A stretch of 64,000 bases of DNA from Silvibacterium dinghuense (lineage in GTDB: Bacteria; Acidobacteriota; Terriglobia; Terriglobales; Acidobacteriaceae): positions 2,336,807 through 2,400,806 of the forward strand of contig NZ_SDMK01000001.1 in assembly GCF_004123295.1 (NCBI RefSeq), in the 5' to 3' direction. This document shows positions 16,312 to 25,176 of the stretch, in pieces (within the stretch, counting starts at the first letter, position 1; each line of letters opens with the position of its first letter). Position numbers and translations under genes: made by a program. Below the pieces are notes generated by a model, which was given only the letters and a program-made list of their open reading frames with translations, did no database searches and had not been told where the DNA came from.

Positions 16312-17940
16312 ATGTCTCTTTCGCCCACAGCCCGCGTCCTCGGCCGCATTGGCCTGCCCGCTCCTGTCCATGAGCTTGCCGCGCAGCGGTGGGATGCGAT
16401 CATCGTCGGCGCCGGCCACAACGGCCTCGCCTGCGCAGCCTATCTCGCCCGCGCAGGCAAGCGCGTGCTGGTGCTCGAGAGCCGCGAGCGCGTTGGCGGA
16501 GCCTGCACCATCGAGGAAACCTTCCCCGGTGTGCGCATGTCTCCCTGCGCCTATCTCGCCGGGCTGCTCCACCCGCTCATCGTCGAAGAACTGAATCTCG
16601 CCGCCCGCGGTTTTCGCTGGTTTCCAGCCGTCAACGGCCTCTTCGTGCCGTTTCTCGACGGTTCCAGCATTCAGCTATGGGATGACGACCAGCTCTGCGA
16701 GGAAGAAATTCGCGCCTTCGCTCCGCACGATCTCGAAGGCTTCCGCGCCATGAGCGATGTCATCCGCCGCCTGCGCGACGCGCTGCGTCCGGCAGTGTAC
16801 GAAGGCAGCTCGAAGCATGGCTTTGGCAACCATCCCGGGCGCGATTTCTGGCAGGGCTCCGCACCCACGCCCGAAGAGATCGACCATCGTCTCGGCAACG
16901 ACCTCGAAGCCCGCAAAGTGCTCTACGAGTGGTCCATGGCCGAGTTCGTCGGCGCCTATCTCGACGACGAGCGCCTGCAGTCGGCCTATCTCGGCCAGGG
17001 CGTCATCGGCACCAACGCCAGTCCCTTCGATCCCGGCACCGCGTCCATCCGCTTTCACCATGCATCCGGCCGTCTCGGCGGCATGCCCGGCATGTGGGGA
17101 TACGTCCAGGGCGGCATGGGCATGGTCTCGTTCTATCTCTGCGACGCCGCGCGCGAGGCTGGTGCCGTGGTCGCTGCGGGTGTGCCCGTCGCGCAGATTC
17201 ATCCCGGTGCCGGCGTCGAGCTCGAAGGCGGCGACCGGCTCCTCGCGCCTGTGGTCATCTCCAACGCCGATCCCGTCCGCACCCTGCGCATGCTCGGTTC
17301 CGCTGCCGATCCTGCATGGCGAGCGCAGGTCGAGCGCGTTCCCATCGAAGGCTGCACCGTGAAGCTCAACGTGCTGCTGCGCGAGCTGCCTGACTTCACC
17401 GCGCGCCCCGGCCAGCTTCGGCCGCACCACTATGGCCAGATCAACGCCCCGCTCACCCACGAGGAGTGGAAGGCCGCCTTCGCCGCCTCGCGCCGCGGCG
17501 AGCTGCCCGAACACCTCTGGTGCGAGATCTACTTCCAGAGCGTGCACGACCCTGCCGTTGTGCCCGCTGGCCGGCACACCATGAGCATCTTCGCGCAGTA
17601 TGTCCCCTATCGCTTCGCGCAGGGATCATGGGATACGCGCCGTGACGAGGTCCGCAGGCTCGCGCTCAAGTCGCTGGGCCGCTTCTGCTCGAATCTCGAC
17701 GCTGCTGTGATCGACGCGCAGGTGCTCGGGCCGCCCGATATCGAAGAAAAGGTCGGCCTCACCGGCGGTCACATCTTCCAGGGCGAATGTCTCCCGCCTT
17801 ACATGTGGTCAAAGCGCCTCGCCGCGCGGACGCCCATGCTCGGGATGTATCTCTGCGGTGCCGCAACGCACCCGGGAGGCTCGGTCATCGGCATCAACGG
17901 CCGCAACGCCGCGATGGCTGTGCTGGCGGATATGGAGTAA
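16312..17940 (+). CDS. FAD-dependent oxidoreductase, phytoene-desaturase/PYROXD2-like
   Basis: 542 residues from the ATG at 16312. The dinucleotide-binding motif WDAIIVGAGHNGLACAAYLA (about 27-46) and VLVLESRERVGGACTIEE bind FAD at the N-terminus. The C-terminal FAD motif is LCGAATHPGGSVIGINGRNA. The overall pattern fits the NAD(P)/FAD oxidoreductases related to CrtI and human PYROXD2. There is no carotenoid gene next to it, so a role in carotenoid synthesis should not be assumed. It shares a 60-bp divergent upstream region with the lactonase gene. Confidence 0.85.
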   Translation: MSLSPTARVLGRIGLPAPVHELAAQRWDAIIVGAGHNGLACAAYLARAGKRVLVLESRERVGGACTIEETFPGVRMSPCAYLAGLLHPLIVEELNLAARGFRWFPAVNGLFVPFLDGSSIQLWDDDQLCEEEIRAFAPHDLEGFRAMSDVIRRLRDALRPAVYEGSSKHGFGNHPGRDFWQGSAPTPEEIDHRLGNDLEARKVLYEWSMAEFVGAYLDDERLQSAYLGQGVIGTNASPFDPGTASIRFHHASGRLGGMPGMWGYVQGGMGMVSFYLCDAAREAGAVVAAGVPVAQIHPGAGVELEGGDRLLAPVVISNADPVRTLRMLGSAADPAWRAQVERVPIEGCTVKLNVLLRELPDFTARPGQLRPHHYGQINAPLTHEEWKAAFAASRRGELPEHLWCEIYFQSVHDPAVVPAGRHTMSIFAQYVPYRFAQGSWDTRRDEVRRLALKSLGRFCSNLDAAVIDAQVLGPPDIEEKVGLTGGHIFQGECLPPYMWSKRLAARTPMLGMYLCGAATHPGGSVIGINGRNAAMAVLADME

Positions 17941-17972
17941 CGGCTTTGCCCGGTCCGCTCACAACCAGGCTT

Positions 17973-18142
17973 TGTCATTCCGACCGGAGCGAACCGGGGT
18001 CCCCGGAGCGCCCGCAGTTGGCGTGCTGGGGTGGAGAAGCGAAGTGGAGGAACCTGCTGTTTGCTCGCGCCAGCACGTAAAAGGGTGCCCCACCCATGCG
18101 CGGCTTGGGTGGGAAAGCACGGATGCGAACGGGGCACCCTTA
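17973..18142. repeat. Modules D + B between convergent genes
   Basis: Module D (TTGTCATTCCGACCGGAGCG, then GAAGTGGAGGAACCTGC) at 17973-18062, then module B as an inverted pair (AGGGTGCCCCACCCATGC ... CGGGGCACCCTT) at about 18078-18141. The module B arms are perfectly complementary over GGGTGCCCC, so it may serve as a bidirectional terminator. Confidence 0.8.
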
Positions 18143-18147
18143 TTCCC

Positions 18148-19191
18148 TCATTTCGGATACTTCACCACTGCGCTCGTCCTTGCATTGAGCACATCGATCT
18201 CTCCATTCCGATAGATCGATGCCTTCAGAAAATATCCCGTGTCCGTTCCCGGGAGGTTCGCGATCCGCGCAGCATCCACATTGTTCGCCGCGCCGCCCTC
18301 TTCCGAGTAATGCAGCTGCCACAGCGCCTCGAGTCCCGGCGTCTTCTTGATCGTCTGCAGGGTCGGCGTCGATCCGCCTTTCTTCGCGCCGTTGTCCATG
18401 ATCGCCACGCGCGGCGTGATGGCATAGACCAGTGCCGGGCTGCTGCTCTGGTACCAGCCGTGGTGCGAGACCACCAGCAGATCCACATGCCCCAGCCGGT
18501 TCGCCGGACACATCAGCGCGCGCTCTTTGTCCCACGTCAGGTCGCCCAGATCGAGGATGCGCGTCTTCCCGTAGGTCATCTCGACGCCCAGCGACCGCGC
18601 ATTCTCCGTCTGATCGGGTGGACGAATCTCCGACTGCGCGCAGTAGGCATTCGCCGCGCCTGCACCCGGCAGGGGCTGCGCAATCAGCTGGCCGTCCGCA
18701 CTGATCACCTGCACCTTGAGCCCCGGGATTGGGAGTAGATCGCCAGGCTTCGGAATGATCGTCTTGTATTTTCCTGTCGCCAGCACCTTCTCGAAGGCCG
18801 TGGCTGCGTCCACCGTGGGTTTATCCCCGGTTTCGCGATTCGGGCCGTGGTAAATGAACGTTCCCACCGGAATCTTTGCGACCAGTTGCGGCACGCCGCC
18901 GGTGTGGTCCACGTGATAGTGCGTCAGCAGCACGGTGTCGATGCGCGTGATTCCCGCGTCCTTCGCGGCTGCCACGATGCGGTCCGCGTCGCGCCCGGCA
19001 TTGTCCGGCCAGCCGGTATCGATCAGCAGAGATCCATGCTCCGGCGTTACCAGCAGAGTGGACTGCCCACCCTCTACGTCAATGAAGTACATTTGCAGGG
19101 GCGAGCCCGTCTGCGAAAAGGCAGGCACGGCCACGCAACCGAGCAGGGCTGCGCAAAGGGACAGAGTTCGGATCGCGGCTCGAATACGCAT
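18148..19191 (-). CDS. Exported MBL-fold hydrolase (ComEC/Rec2-like metallo-beta-lactamase domain)
   Basis: 347 residues from the ATG at 19191. The Sec signal is about 1-26 (ending VAVPAFSQ). The MBL fold begins MYFIDVEGGQSTLLVTPEHG. The metal motif is LLTHYHVDHTGG (HxHxDH, about residue 95-105), and later ligands sit in MTYGKTRILDLGDLTWDKE and LLVVSHHGWYQSSS. This variant resembles the C-terminal domain of ComEC and free-standing periplasmic relatives. Substrate (nucleic acid, phosphoester or other) cannot be told. The start is only 31 bp from that of the GH36 gene on the other strand, so the promoters overlap. Confidence 0.85.
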   Translation of the reverse strand: MRIRAAIRTLSLCAALLGCVAVPAFSQTGSPLQMYFIDVEGGQSTLLVTPEHGSLLIDTGWPDNAGRDADRIVAAAKDAGITRIDTVLLTHYHVDHTGGVPQLVAKIPVGTFIYHGPNRETGDKPTVDAATAFEKVLATGKYKTIIPKPGDLLPIPGLKVQVISADGQLIAQPLPGAGAANAYCAQSEIRPPDQTENARSLGVEMTYGKTRILDLGDLTWDKERALMCPANRLGHVDLLVVSHHGWYQSSSPALVYAITPRVAIMDNGAKKGGSTPTLQTIKKTPGLEALWQLHYSEEGGAANNVDAARIANLPGTDTGYFLKASIYRNGEIDVLNARTSAVVKYPK

Positions 19192-19222
19192 ACGCAGCAA
19201 TGTAACGCTTGTGAGGGAACCC

Positions 19223-21472
19223 ATGCCTTGCGGAATACGACAGACACTTATGAAATCGTTTGCATCTGCGGTACTGGCCGCTGCTGCCCTCGCCGGCTTC
19301 ACCGCGCACGCGCAGGATGCCGTCACCTATGACGCAGCTACGAAGGTCTTCCGCATCGATGGCGGCCAGGTCACCTATGCCTTCGGCGTCAACGATCTCG
19401 ACGAGCTCCAGCCTGTCTACTGGGGCGCGAAGCTCGTCACGGGTGACCCTCTGCCCGCCGCGCACACCAACGAAGGCCATGCCTCCTTCGATCTGCCCAC
19501 CAGCACCACGCCGCAGGAGTTCGCCGGCTGGGGCGCCGGTCTCTATCTCGAGCCCGCGCTCAAGATCACCTTCCCTGACGGCAATCGCGACCTCGTCCTG
19601 CACTACGTATCGCACACGATCGAAGGCAGCACGCTCACGGTGCGCCTCAAGGATATCGAGCGCGAGGTCTTTGTCGACGTGCGCTATGCGATGGACCCCG
19701 CAACCGGCGTTCTTGGCCGCTCGGCCGTCATCGAGAACAAGACCACGACACCGTTGGTGATCGAGCAGGCCGCCGCGGCGACCTGGACGCTGCCGCAAGG
19801 CACCAACTATACCCTCGACACGATGACCGGCCGCTGGGCCGGTGAGGATGCGCTGCACACCGAACCTCTGCATCAGGGCGAGCGCGTGCTGGAGTCGCGC
19901 CGCGGCTCTACCGGACATCAGAACGATCCGTGGTTTGCCATCGAGCGCGCCCACACGAACGATCAGGATGCCGGCGATGTCTGGTTCGGAGCCCTGGCCT
20001 GGAGCGGTTCCTGGCGCATCACCATCGAGCAGGATCTGCTCAACCAGGTGCGCGTCACCGGCGGCTACAATCCGTTCGATTTCGGTTACAAATTAGCTCC
20101 CGGCGAGTCGCTCGCGACGCCCGTCTTCTACGGCGGCTACACCCATGACGGTATCGGCGGCGCATCGCGCCTGCTGCATCGCTTCGAGCTGACGCAGATC
20201 CTGCCCCAGCGTCCGCATCCCAAGCCTCGCCCGGTAATCTACAACTCGTGGGAGGCAACCGAGTTCAATGTGTCCGAAGCCGCGCAGGAAGCACTCGCCG
20301 AGAAGGCTGCTTCGATCGGCGTCGAGCGCTTCGTCGTCGATGACGGCTGGTTCGGCCAGCGCAAGACCGACCACGCGGGCCTCGGCGACTGGTATGTGAA
20401 CAAGGACAAGTTTCCCAACGGCCTCAAGCCGCTCATCGACAAGGTGCACGCGCTCGGCATGGACTTCGGCCTCTGGGTCGAGCCCGAGATGGTGAACCCC
20501 GACAGCGATCTTTATCGCAAGCATCCCGACTGGGTGCTGAACTTCACCGGCCGCCCGCGCACCGAGGGCCGCAATCAGCTCGTCCTCAATTTGGCTCGCC
20601 CCGATGTGCGCGCCTACGTCTTCGGCTTCTTAGACAAGCTCCTTACCGGGAACGACATCGCCTTCCTCAAGTGGGATTACAACCGCAACTGGTCCGAGCC
20701 CGGCTGGCCTGCCGTTGCTGCCGACGAACAGAAGCAGGTCTACGTGAAGTACACCGAGAACCTCTACGGCATCCTCAAGGAGCTGCGCGAGAAGCATCCC
20801 AACGTTGAGATCGAGTCCTGCTCCGGCGGCGGAGGCCGTGTCGATCTCGGCATCCTGCGCTACACCGACGAGGTCTGGCCCTCGGATAACACCGATCCTT
20901 ACGACCGCCTCCTGATCCAGGACGGCTTCACCTACGCCTACACTCCCGGCGTCATGATGGCCTGGGTCACCGACTCGCCCGGCTGGATGAATCGCCGCAC
21001 CACCACGGTGGAGTATCGCTTCCTTTCCTCGATGCAGGGCGGTCTCGGTGTCGGCGCGAATCTCAACCACTGGGGCCCCGAGGATTTCGCCACCGCGAAG
21101 CACCTCATCGCCGAGTACAAGCAGGTGCGTGAGACCGTGCAGCATGGCGATCTCTACCGCCTCGTCTCGCCCCAAACAAACGGAGAACAGTCTGGCAGCG
21201 AGCAGTCGGTGACGGAATCCGTCTCGCCGGACAAGTCGCAGGCCGCCGTCTTCGCCTTCCTGCATTCCAGCACGCAGGGCTATCCGTATCCGCTGCTCTA
21301 TCTCCGCGGACTCGATCCCCACGCGCAGTACCGCCTGCACTGGATGACCGGGAAGCCCGGTGGCCAGCTGCCTGAAGTCGCCAGCGGCCAGTACTGGATG
21401 AGCGCCGGTCTCGCCCTGAACCTCATCGGCGACTTCCAGGCCACGGCCTTCCGTCTCGATAAAGTGCAGTGA
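19223..21472 (+). CDS. Alpha-galactosidase, glycoside hydrolase family 36, exported
   Basis: 749 residues from the ATG at 19223, preferred because GAGGG lies 5 nt upstream; the Met at 19250 (MKSFASAVLAAAALAG) is the other choice and lacks a ribosome site. A signal peptide ends GFTAHA|QD. The N-terminal beta-supersandwich is followed by a TIM barrel: FVVDDGWFGQRKTDH, GLWVEPEMVNPDSDLYRKHP, the nucleophile motif FLKWDYNRNW (about residue 485), ESCSGGGGRVD, and the acid/base Asp in WPSDNTDPYDRL (about 555). GH36 enzymes release alpha-galactose from raffinose-type sugars or galactomannan. Periplasmic use of plant oligosaccharides is likely. Confidence 0.93.
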   Translation: MPCGIRQTLMKSFASAVLAAAALAGFTAHAQDAVTYDAATKVFRIDGGQVTYAFGVNDLDELQPVYWGAKLVTGDPLPAAHTNEGHASFDLPTSTTPQEFAGWGAGLYLEPALKITFPDGNRDLVLHYVSHTIEGSTLTVRLKDIEREVFVDVRYAMDPATGVLGRSAVIENKTTTPLVIEQAAAATWTLPQGTNYTLDTMTGRWAGEDALHTEPLHQGERVLESRRGSTGHQNDPWFAIERAHTNDQDAGDVWFGALAWSGSWRITIEQDLLNQVRVTGGYNPFDFGYKLAPGESLATPVFYGGYTHDGIGGASRLLHRFELTQILPQRPHPKPRPVIYNSWEATEFNVSEAAQEALAEKAASIGVERFVVDDGWFGQRKTDHAGLGDWYVNKDKFPNGLKPLIDKVHALGMDFGLWVEPEMVNPDSDLYRKHPDWVLNFTGRPRTEGRNQLVLNLARPDVRAYVFGFLDKLLTGNDIAFLKWDYNRNWSEPGWPAVAADEQKQVYVKYTENLYGILKELREKHPNVEIESCSGGGGRVDLGILRYTDEVWPSDNTDPYDRLLIQDGFTYAYTPGVMMAWVTDSPGWMNRRTTTVEYRFLSSMQGGLGVGANLNHWGPEDFATAKHLIAEYKQVRETVQHGDLYRLVSPQTNGEQSGSEQSVTESVSPDKSQAAVFAFLHSSTQGYPYPLLYLRGLDPHAQYRLHWMTGKPGGQLPEVASGQYWMSAGLALNLIGDFQATAFRLDKVQ

Positions 21473-21495
21473 TCACCCCGTGCCCGTACCAGCAG

Positions 21496-21670
21496 GAAAA
21501 GGGTGCCCCACCCGAGCTCTGCTTGGGTGGGAGGGCATAGCTCTTGCAGCGTTGTCATCCCCATCGCAGCGCTGGCGAGATACTCCCGTGCGGAGTGTGT
21601 CGCATCCCGCCCAAGCCGAGCTGGGATGGGGCACCCCTGTTCGCAGGGGTGCAGACATGCGTGAAGGAAG
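21496..21670. repeat. Mosaic repeat, modules B + D + B inverted
   Basis: GGGTGCCCCACCCGAGCTCT (then GCTTGGGTGGGA) at about 21500-21532, a module D fragment (TTGTCATCCCCATCGCAGCG) at about 21552-21580, and an inverted module B (CCCGCCCAAGCCGAGCTGGG, then ATGGGGCACCC) at about 21607-21637. It separates two convergent genes. Confidence 0.8.
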
Positions 21671-21697
21671 CTGCGGTTCTCTCTGTTCGAGCATGCT

Positions 21698-23125
21698 TTA
21701 CGCGGTCCGCTTTTTCTTTCGCTCTGCGACAAGGAACACCGCCACGCCGGCGCCGACCAGCACCAGCGTCGAGGCAATCACCTTCACGACAGCCAGCGCC
21801 GGATGCGTCTCGTCCTCGCCTGGAATCACCGAGAGCACGATGGTCAGCGCGGTGCTCAGGAAGCCGATAGTGGCCAGCACCACGGCTACGCGCTGTCCGC
21901 CCCACACGCGGATGACCTCCGGTCCCGCAGGCCGCGACTGCAGCCGGATCATCGCCGCGAAGAGCATCAGGTACGGCAAAAAGTAGGACAGGATCGACAT
22001 GCTCACCAGCACGTCGTATGCCCCGCGCACCGTCGTCCCGGCCTGGCCAAGCACGGCTACCGCCATGCCTGCCAGGCCGTAGCACCCAATCGCTACCCAG
22101 GGTGTGCGAAAGCGCGGATGCACGCGGCCGCAGGCCCGCGGCAGGTAGTGGTCAATACCCGCGACGAACGGCAGCCGAGAAGTGGAAGAGAGATAGGCCG
22201 CCGCGCCGCCCACGGCATTCAACCCGATCAGCAGCGCAATCGGTATCGCGAGCCAGGCCACGCGCAGCCGCGCGCACAGTGTCGTCATGCCGCGCATGAA
22301 GCCGTCTACTCCATGCACCGCGCTCGAGGGCAGCGCCACCAGCAGCGCGGCCGTGCCCGCGATATACGCGACGGTGAAGATCGCTCCGCCCGCCAGCAGA
22401 GCGCGTGGAATCGTGCGCCGGGGGTTCTCGATCTCCTCGCCCATAAAGGAGCCCGCCTCGCACCCGCCGAAGGCGAAGAAGATCGTCGACCAGAAGATGG
22501 CATTCTTCAAGTCGAGATGCGGCATCAGCGCATGTCCCGCAAAGTGAGTTGCTGAGCCATGCCGCGCAGCGGAGACCACGGCCAGCGCGATCAGCAGCGA
22601 GATCGGCAGCAGACTCCCGAGCGAGCTTACGTTGTTCAGCCACTTGCCTGCGTTTATCCCGGCGATATTTGTAACCGTGATGATGACTAACCATGCCAGT
22701 GCGAACAGCAGGTAGAAGCGGCTGTCTCCCGTGAGCGTCTGTCCGTGCGCGCCGAAGGCAAACAACACCGATCCTGCGCCGAAATACAGCACAGCAGGGA
22801 AGTAGGGCAGGTTGCTCATCCAGTAGGTCCACGCTGCGAGGAAGGCAGGGAAGTCGCCGAAGGCCTCGCGCGTCCACACATAAAGGCCGCCCTCCGCCGG
22901 ATAGCGCGACGAAAGCTCCAGCACGCAGGCCGCCAGCGGCACAAAGAACCCGCACAGCGCAAAGATCCAGACCACAAGCGTGCTCGGGCCGGCAGCGGCG
23001 GCCGTCGCCACCCAGCGCACGCTCAGCCCGCTCACGATATAGAACAGCGTCAGGTCGCGAAAGCGCAGCGCCCGCCTGAGAGCGGGCCGCTGCGTATCGT
23101 CTGCTTCTTCGGAAGAAGAATGCAT
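21698..23125 (-). CDS. APC-superfamily amino acid permease
   Basis: 475 residues, about 12 hydrophobic segments and a hydrophilic N-terminus of about 20 residues. LTLFYIVSGLSVRWVATAAAAGPS and the segment ELSSRYPAEGGLYVWTREAFGD are the APC-family signature (the E/SRxPxxGGxYxW motif in TM2-loop). It ends with a basic RKKKRTA. APC permeases exchange or import amino acids or polyamines with protons; the substrate is not deducible. The next upstream gene on the same strand is a second APC-type transporter. Confidence 0.9.
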   Translation of the reverse strand: MHSSSEEADDTQRPALRRALRFRDLTLFYIVSGLSVRWVATAAAAGPSTLVVWIFALCGFFVPLAACVLELSSRYPAEGGLYVWTREAFGDFPAFLAAWTYWMSNLPYFPAVLYFGAGSVLFAFGAHGQTLTGDSRFYLLFALAWLVIITVTNIAGINAGKWLNNVSSLGSLLPISLLIALAVVSAARHGSATHFAGHALMPHLDLKNAIFWSTIFFAFGGCEAGSFMGEEIENPRRTIPRALLAGGAIFTVAYIAGTAALLVALPSSAVHGVDGFMRGMTTLCARLRVAWLAIPIALLIGLNAVGGAAAYLSSTSRLPFVAGIDHYLPRACGRVHPRFRTPWVAIGCYGLAGMAVAVLGQAGTTVRGAYDVLVSMSILSYFLPYLMLFAAMIRLQSRPAGPEVIRVWGGQRVAVVLATIGFLSTALTIVLSVIPGEDETHPALAVVKVIASTLVLVGAGVAVFLVAERKKKRTA

Positions 23126-23191
23126 GGAAGCCGCAGCATACTACGGGTTCGCACCATAGCCCTGCAGAAAAGCGGCTCCCGCCTTCGTTTT

Positions 23192-25060
23192 CTAGCGCTG
23201 CAGGTACCAGGGGATATTGATGACCACGATGCGCTGGTTGCCTTTGAGCAGCAGCAGCAGCTTGAGTACGTTGGCGCGCTGGTTGTGCAGCAGGTTTTCC
23301 CACCAGTGCTTCACCACCAGTTCGGGAACAAGCACCGCAATCTGCCGGTTCTCCAGCTCCTTTTCCTTCCCCAGGATGAAGTCCACGACCGGTGCCAGTA
23401 CAAAACGATAAGGGGATTGCAGCTGCACCAGCTGCGGCACCGCATGATGGGCTTTTTCGAGGGGAGCGACGACCATGTTGTCCCATTCGTCGCAGATGCT
23501 CTTCTTGCTGTCCTCGCTCTCCACGTGCACGGCAATCACTTCTGGAGACATGGCAAGGGCGAAGCGGATCGCCTTTTCCGTGATGCGGCTCCAGCGGTCC
23601 AGAGGCAGAATGACCACCGGCGGCTCAAGATGGTCGACGCGCAGCGGTGTCGGGCAGTTGGTCTCGCGCCGGACGCGCGAGTAGTGCACGCGCACGCGCA
23701 GCATGAGGAAGATCATCAGCGGAATCAGCAGCGCGGTCACCCAGGCGCCGGCCCGGAACTTCGCCACCAGCACCACCAGCAGGGTCACGCCGGTGGCCAG
23801 CGCGCCCACGCCGTTCACCGCCATGCGCCACTTCGAGCCGGGGCCTGGATTCTTCATCCAGTGCACCACCATGCCCGCCTGCGAGAGGGTAAAGGCCATG
23901 AAGGCGCCGATGGCGTACAGCGGAATCAGCTTGTCGGTCACGCCGCCGAAGATGATGAGCAGCGTGGCGGTGAAAAAGACCAGGGCATAGATGCCGTGGG
24001 AGTGCAGCAGACGCCGTCCGCGCAGTAGAAAGACATGCGGCAGGTAGTCGTTATGCGCAATCGACCGCGTAAGGCGCGGAAAGTCCGCAAACGCGGTATT
24101 CGCGGAGAGCGACAGCACCAGCAGGATGCCGCCGATGGTCACGTAGTAGAACCAGCCTCGTCCTGTCACCGCCGCCGTCAGCTGCGAGAGCACGCTCTCA
24201 TAGCCTTTCCCATTCGGGTCCGTGGCGCCGATGCCGTAGAACCGGCACAGCAGCGCGATGCCTGCCAGCAGCACGATCAGGAAGGCGATGATGATGGTCA
24301 GCGTGACGCGCGCATTCTTCGTGCGCGGATCGCGGAAGGCCATCACGCCGTTCGAAACCGCTTCGACGCCGGTCATCGCCGTGCAGCCGCTGGAGAAGAC
24401 CTTGAGCAGCAGCCACCAGCCCAGCATGGCCGTCGCGGGCGGAAGCTTCGGAGGAGCCACCACCGGCACTGGGTGTCCCTTGCCCAGCAGGACGTGAACC
24501 CCGCCCAGCAGGATCACGATCAGCAGCGTTCCCAGGAAGAGATAAGTCGGAATCTGGAAGACCACGCCCGTATCGCGCACGCCGCGCATGTTGACCAGCG
24601 TGAGGATCAGAAGGATCAACAGGCATAGCCCGAGAAGATGCGTCTGCAGCGAAGGCACGGCGGAGACCAGAGCGCCCACGCCGGCCGAAATACCCACCGC
24701 CGCCGTCAGAATGTAGTCGATCATCAGCGCCGCCGCGGCCAGCAGCCCCGCTCCCGCGCCCAGGTTCTCGCTGGCTACCGTGTACGAGCCGCCGCCGTGA
24801 GGATAGGCCTCGATCGTCTGGCAGTAGGAGAAATACACGATGACCAGCAGGCACAGGATTGCCCCGATGACCGGCACAATCTGGTACACGCCTGCCATGC
24901 CCAGCGGAATCAGCAGCGTCAGCGCCGCTTCCGGTCCGTATGCCGCCGAGCTCAGAGCGTCGAGGCCGAAGATCGGCAGGCCGGCCGAGGGGCCTACCTG
25001 TTCCGCGCGTTCCTCGCTGGATGCGAGGGGTTTGCCAAACAGCAGATCGAGAATCTTCAT
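23192..25060 (-). CDS. APC-family transporter with cytoplasmic C-terminal domain, KimA/YdaO-like
   Basis: 622 residues from the ATG at 25060 (MKILDLLFGKPLASSEE). FGLDALSSAAYGPEAALTLL opens the transporter core of about 12 helices. The remaining ~150 residues (from VDHLEPPVVILPLDRWSRIT) form a soluble domain resembling a universal-stress-protein fold. This architecture and the ALSSxAYGPE motif fit the KimA (YdaO) potassium importer group rather than ordinary amino acid permeases. KimA is inhibited by c-di-AMP in Bacillus. There is no room for a c-di-AMP riboswitch in the 116-bp gap shared with gatB. The potassium assignment is inference. Confidence 0.82.
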   Translation of the reverse strand: MKILDLLFGKPLASSEERAEQVGPSAGLPIFGLDALSSAAYGPEAALTLLIPLGMAGVYQIVPVIGAILCLLVIVYFSYCQTIEAYPHGGGSYTVASENLGAGAGLLAAAALMIDYILTAAVGISAGVGALVSAVPSLQTHLLGLCLLILLILTLVNMRGVRDTGVVFQIPTYLFLGTLLIVILLGGVHVLLGKGHPVPVVAPPKLPPATAMLGWWLLLKVFSSGCTAMTGVEAVSNGVMAFRDPRTKNARVTLTIIIAFLIVLLAGIALLCRFYGIGATDPNGKGYESVLSQLTAAVTGRGWFYYVTIGGILLVLSLSANTAFADFPRLTRSIAHNDYLPHVFLLRGRRLLHSHGIYALVFFTATLLIIFGGVTDKLIPLYAIGAFMAFTLSQAGMVVHWMKNPGPGSKWRMAVNGVGALATGVTLLVVLVAKFRAGAWVTALLIPLMIFLMLRVRVHYSRVRRETNCPTPLRVDHLEPPVVILPLDRWSRITEKAIRFALAMSPEVIAVHVESEDSKKSICDEWDNMVVAPLEKAHHAVPQLVQLQSPYRFVLAPVVDFILGKEKELENRQIAVLVPELVVKHWWENLLHNQRANVLKLLLLLKGNQRIVVINIPWYLQR

Positions 25061-25176
25061 GCAGGTGTCATTTTCCAGGGTTAGATGCAGCCAGGAGAGG
25101 TTATCGTGCGTGCCCTCTGACTCTACACTGGATGGCTGCAAATCGCGCCCGCCAAGTTGTTACACTGGATTCGACC

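Noticed and set aside
25061..25176. ydaO (c-di-AMP) riboswitch for the KimA-like gene
   Set aside because: The gap to gatB is only 116 bp and has no recognisable riboswitch core.
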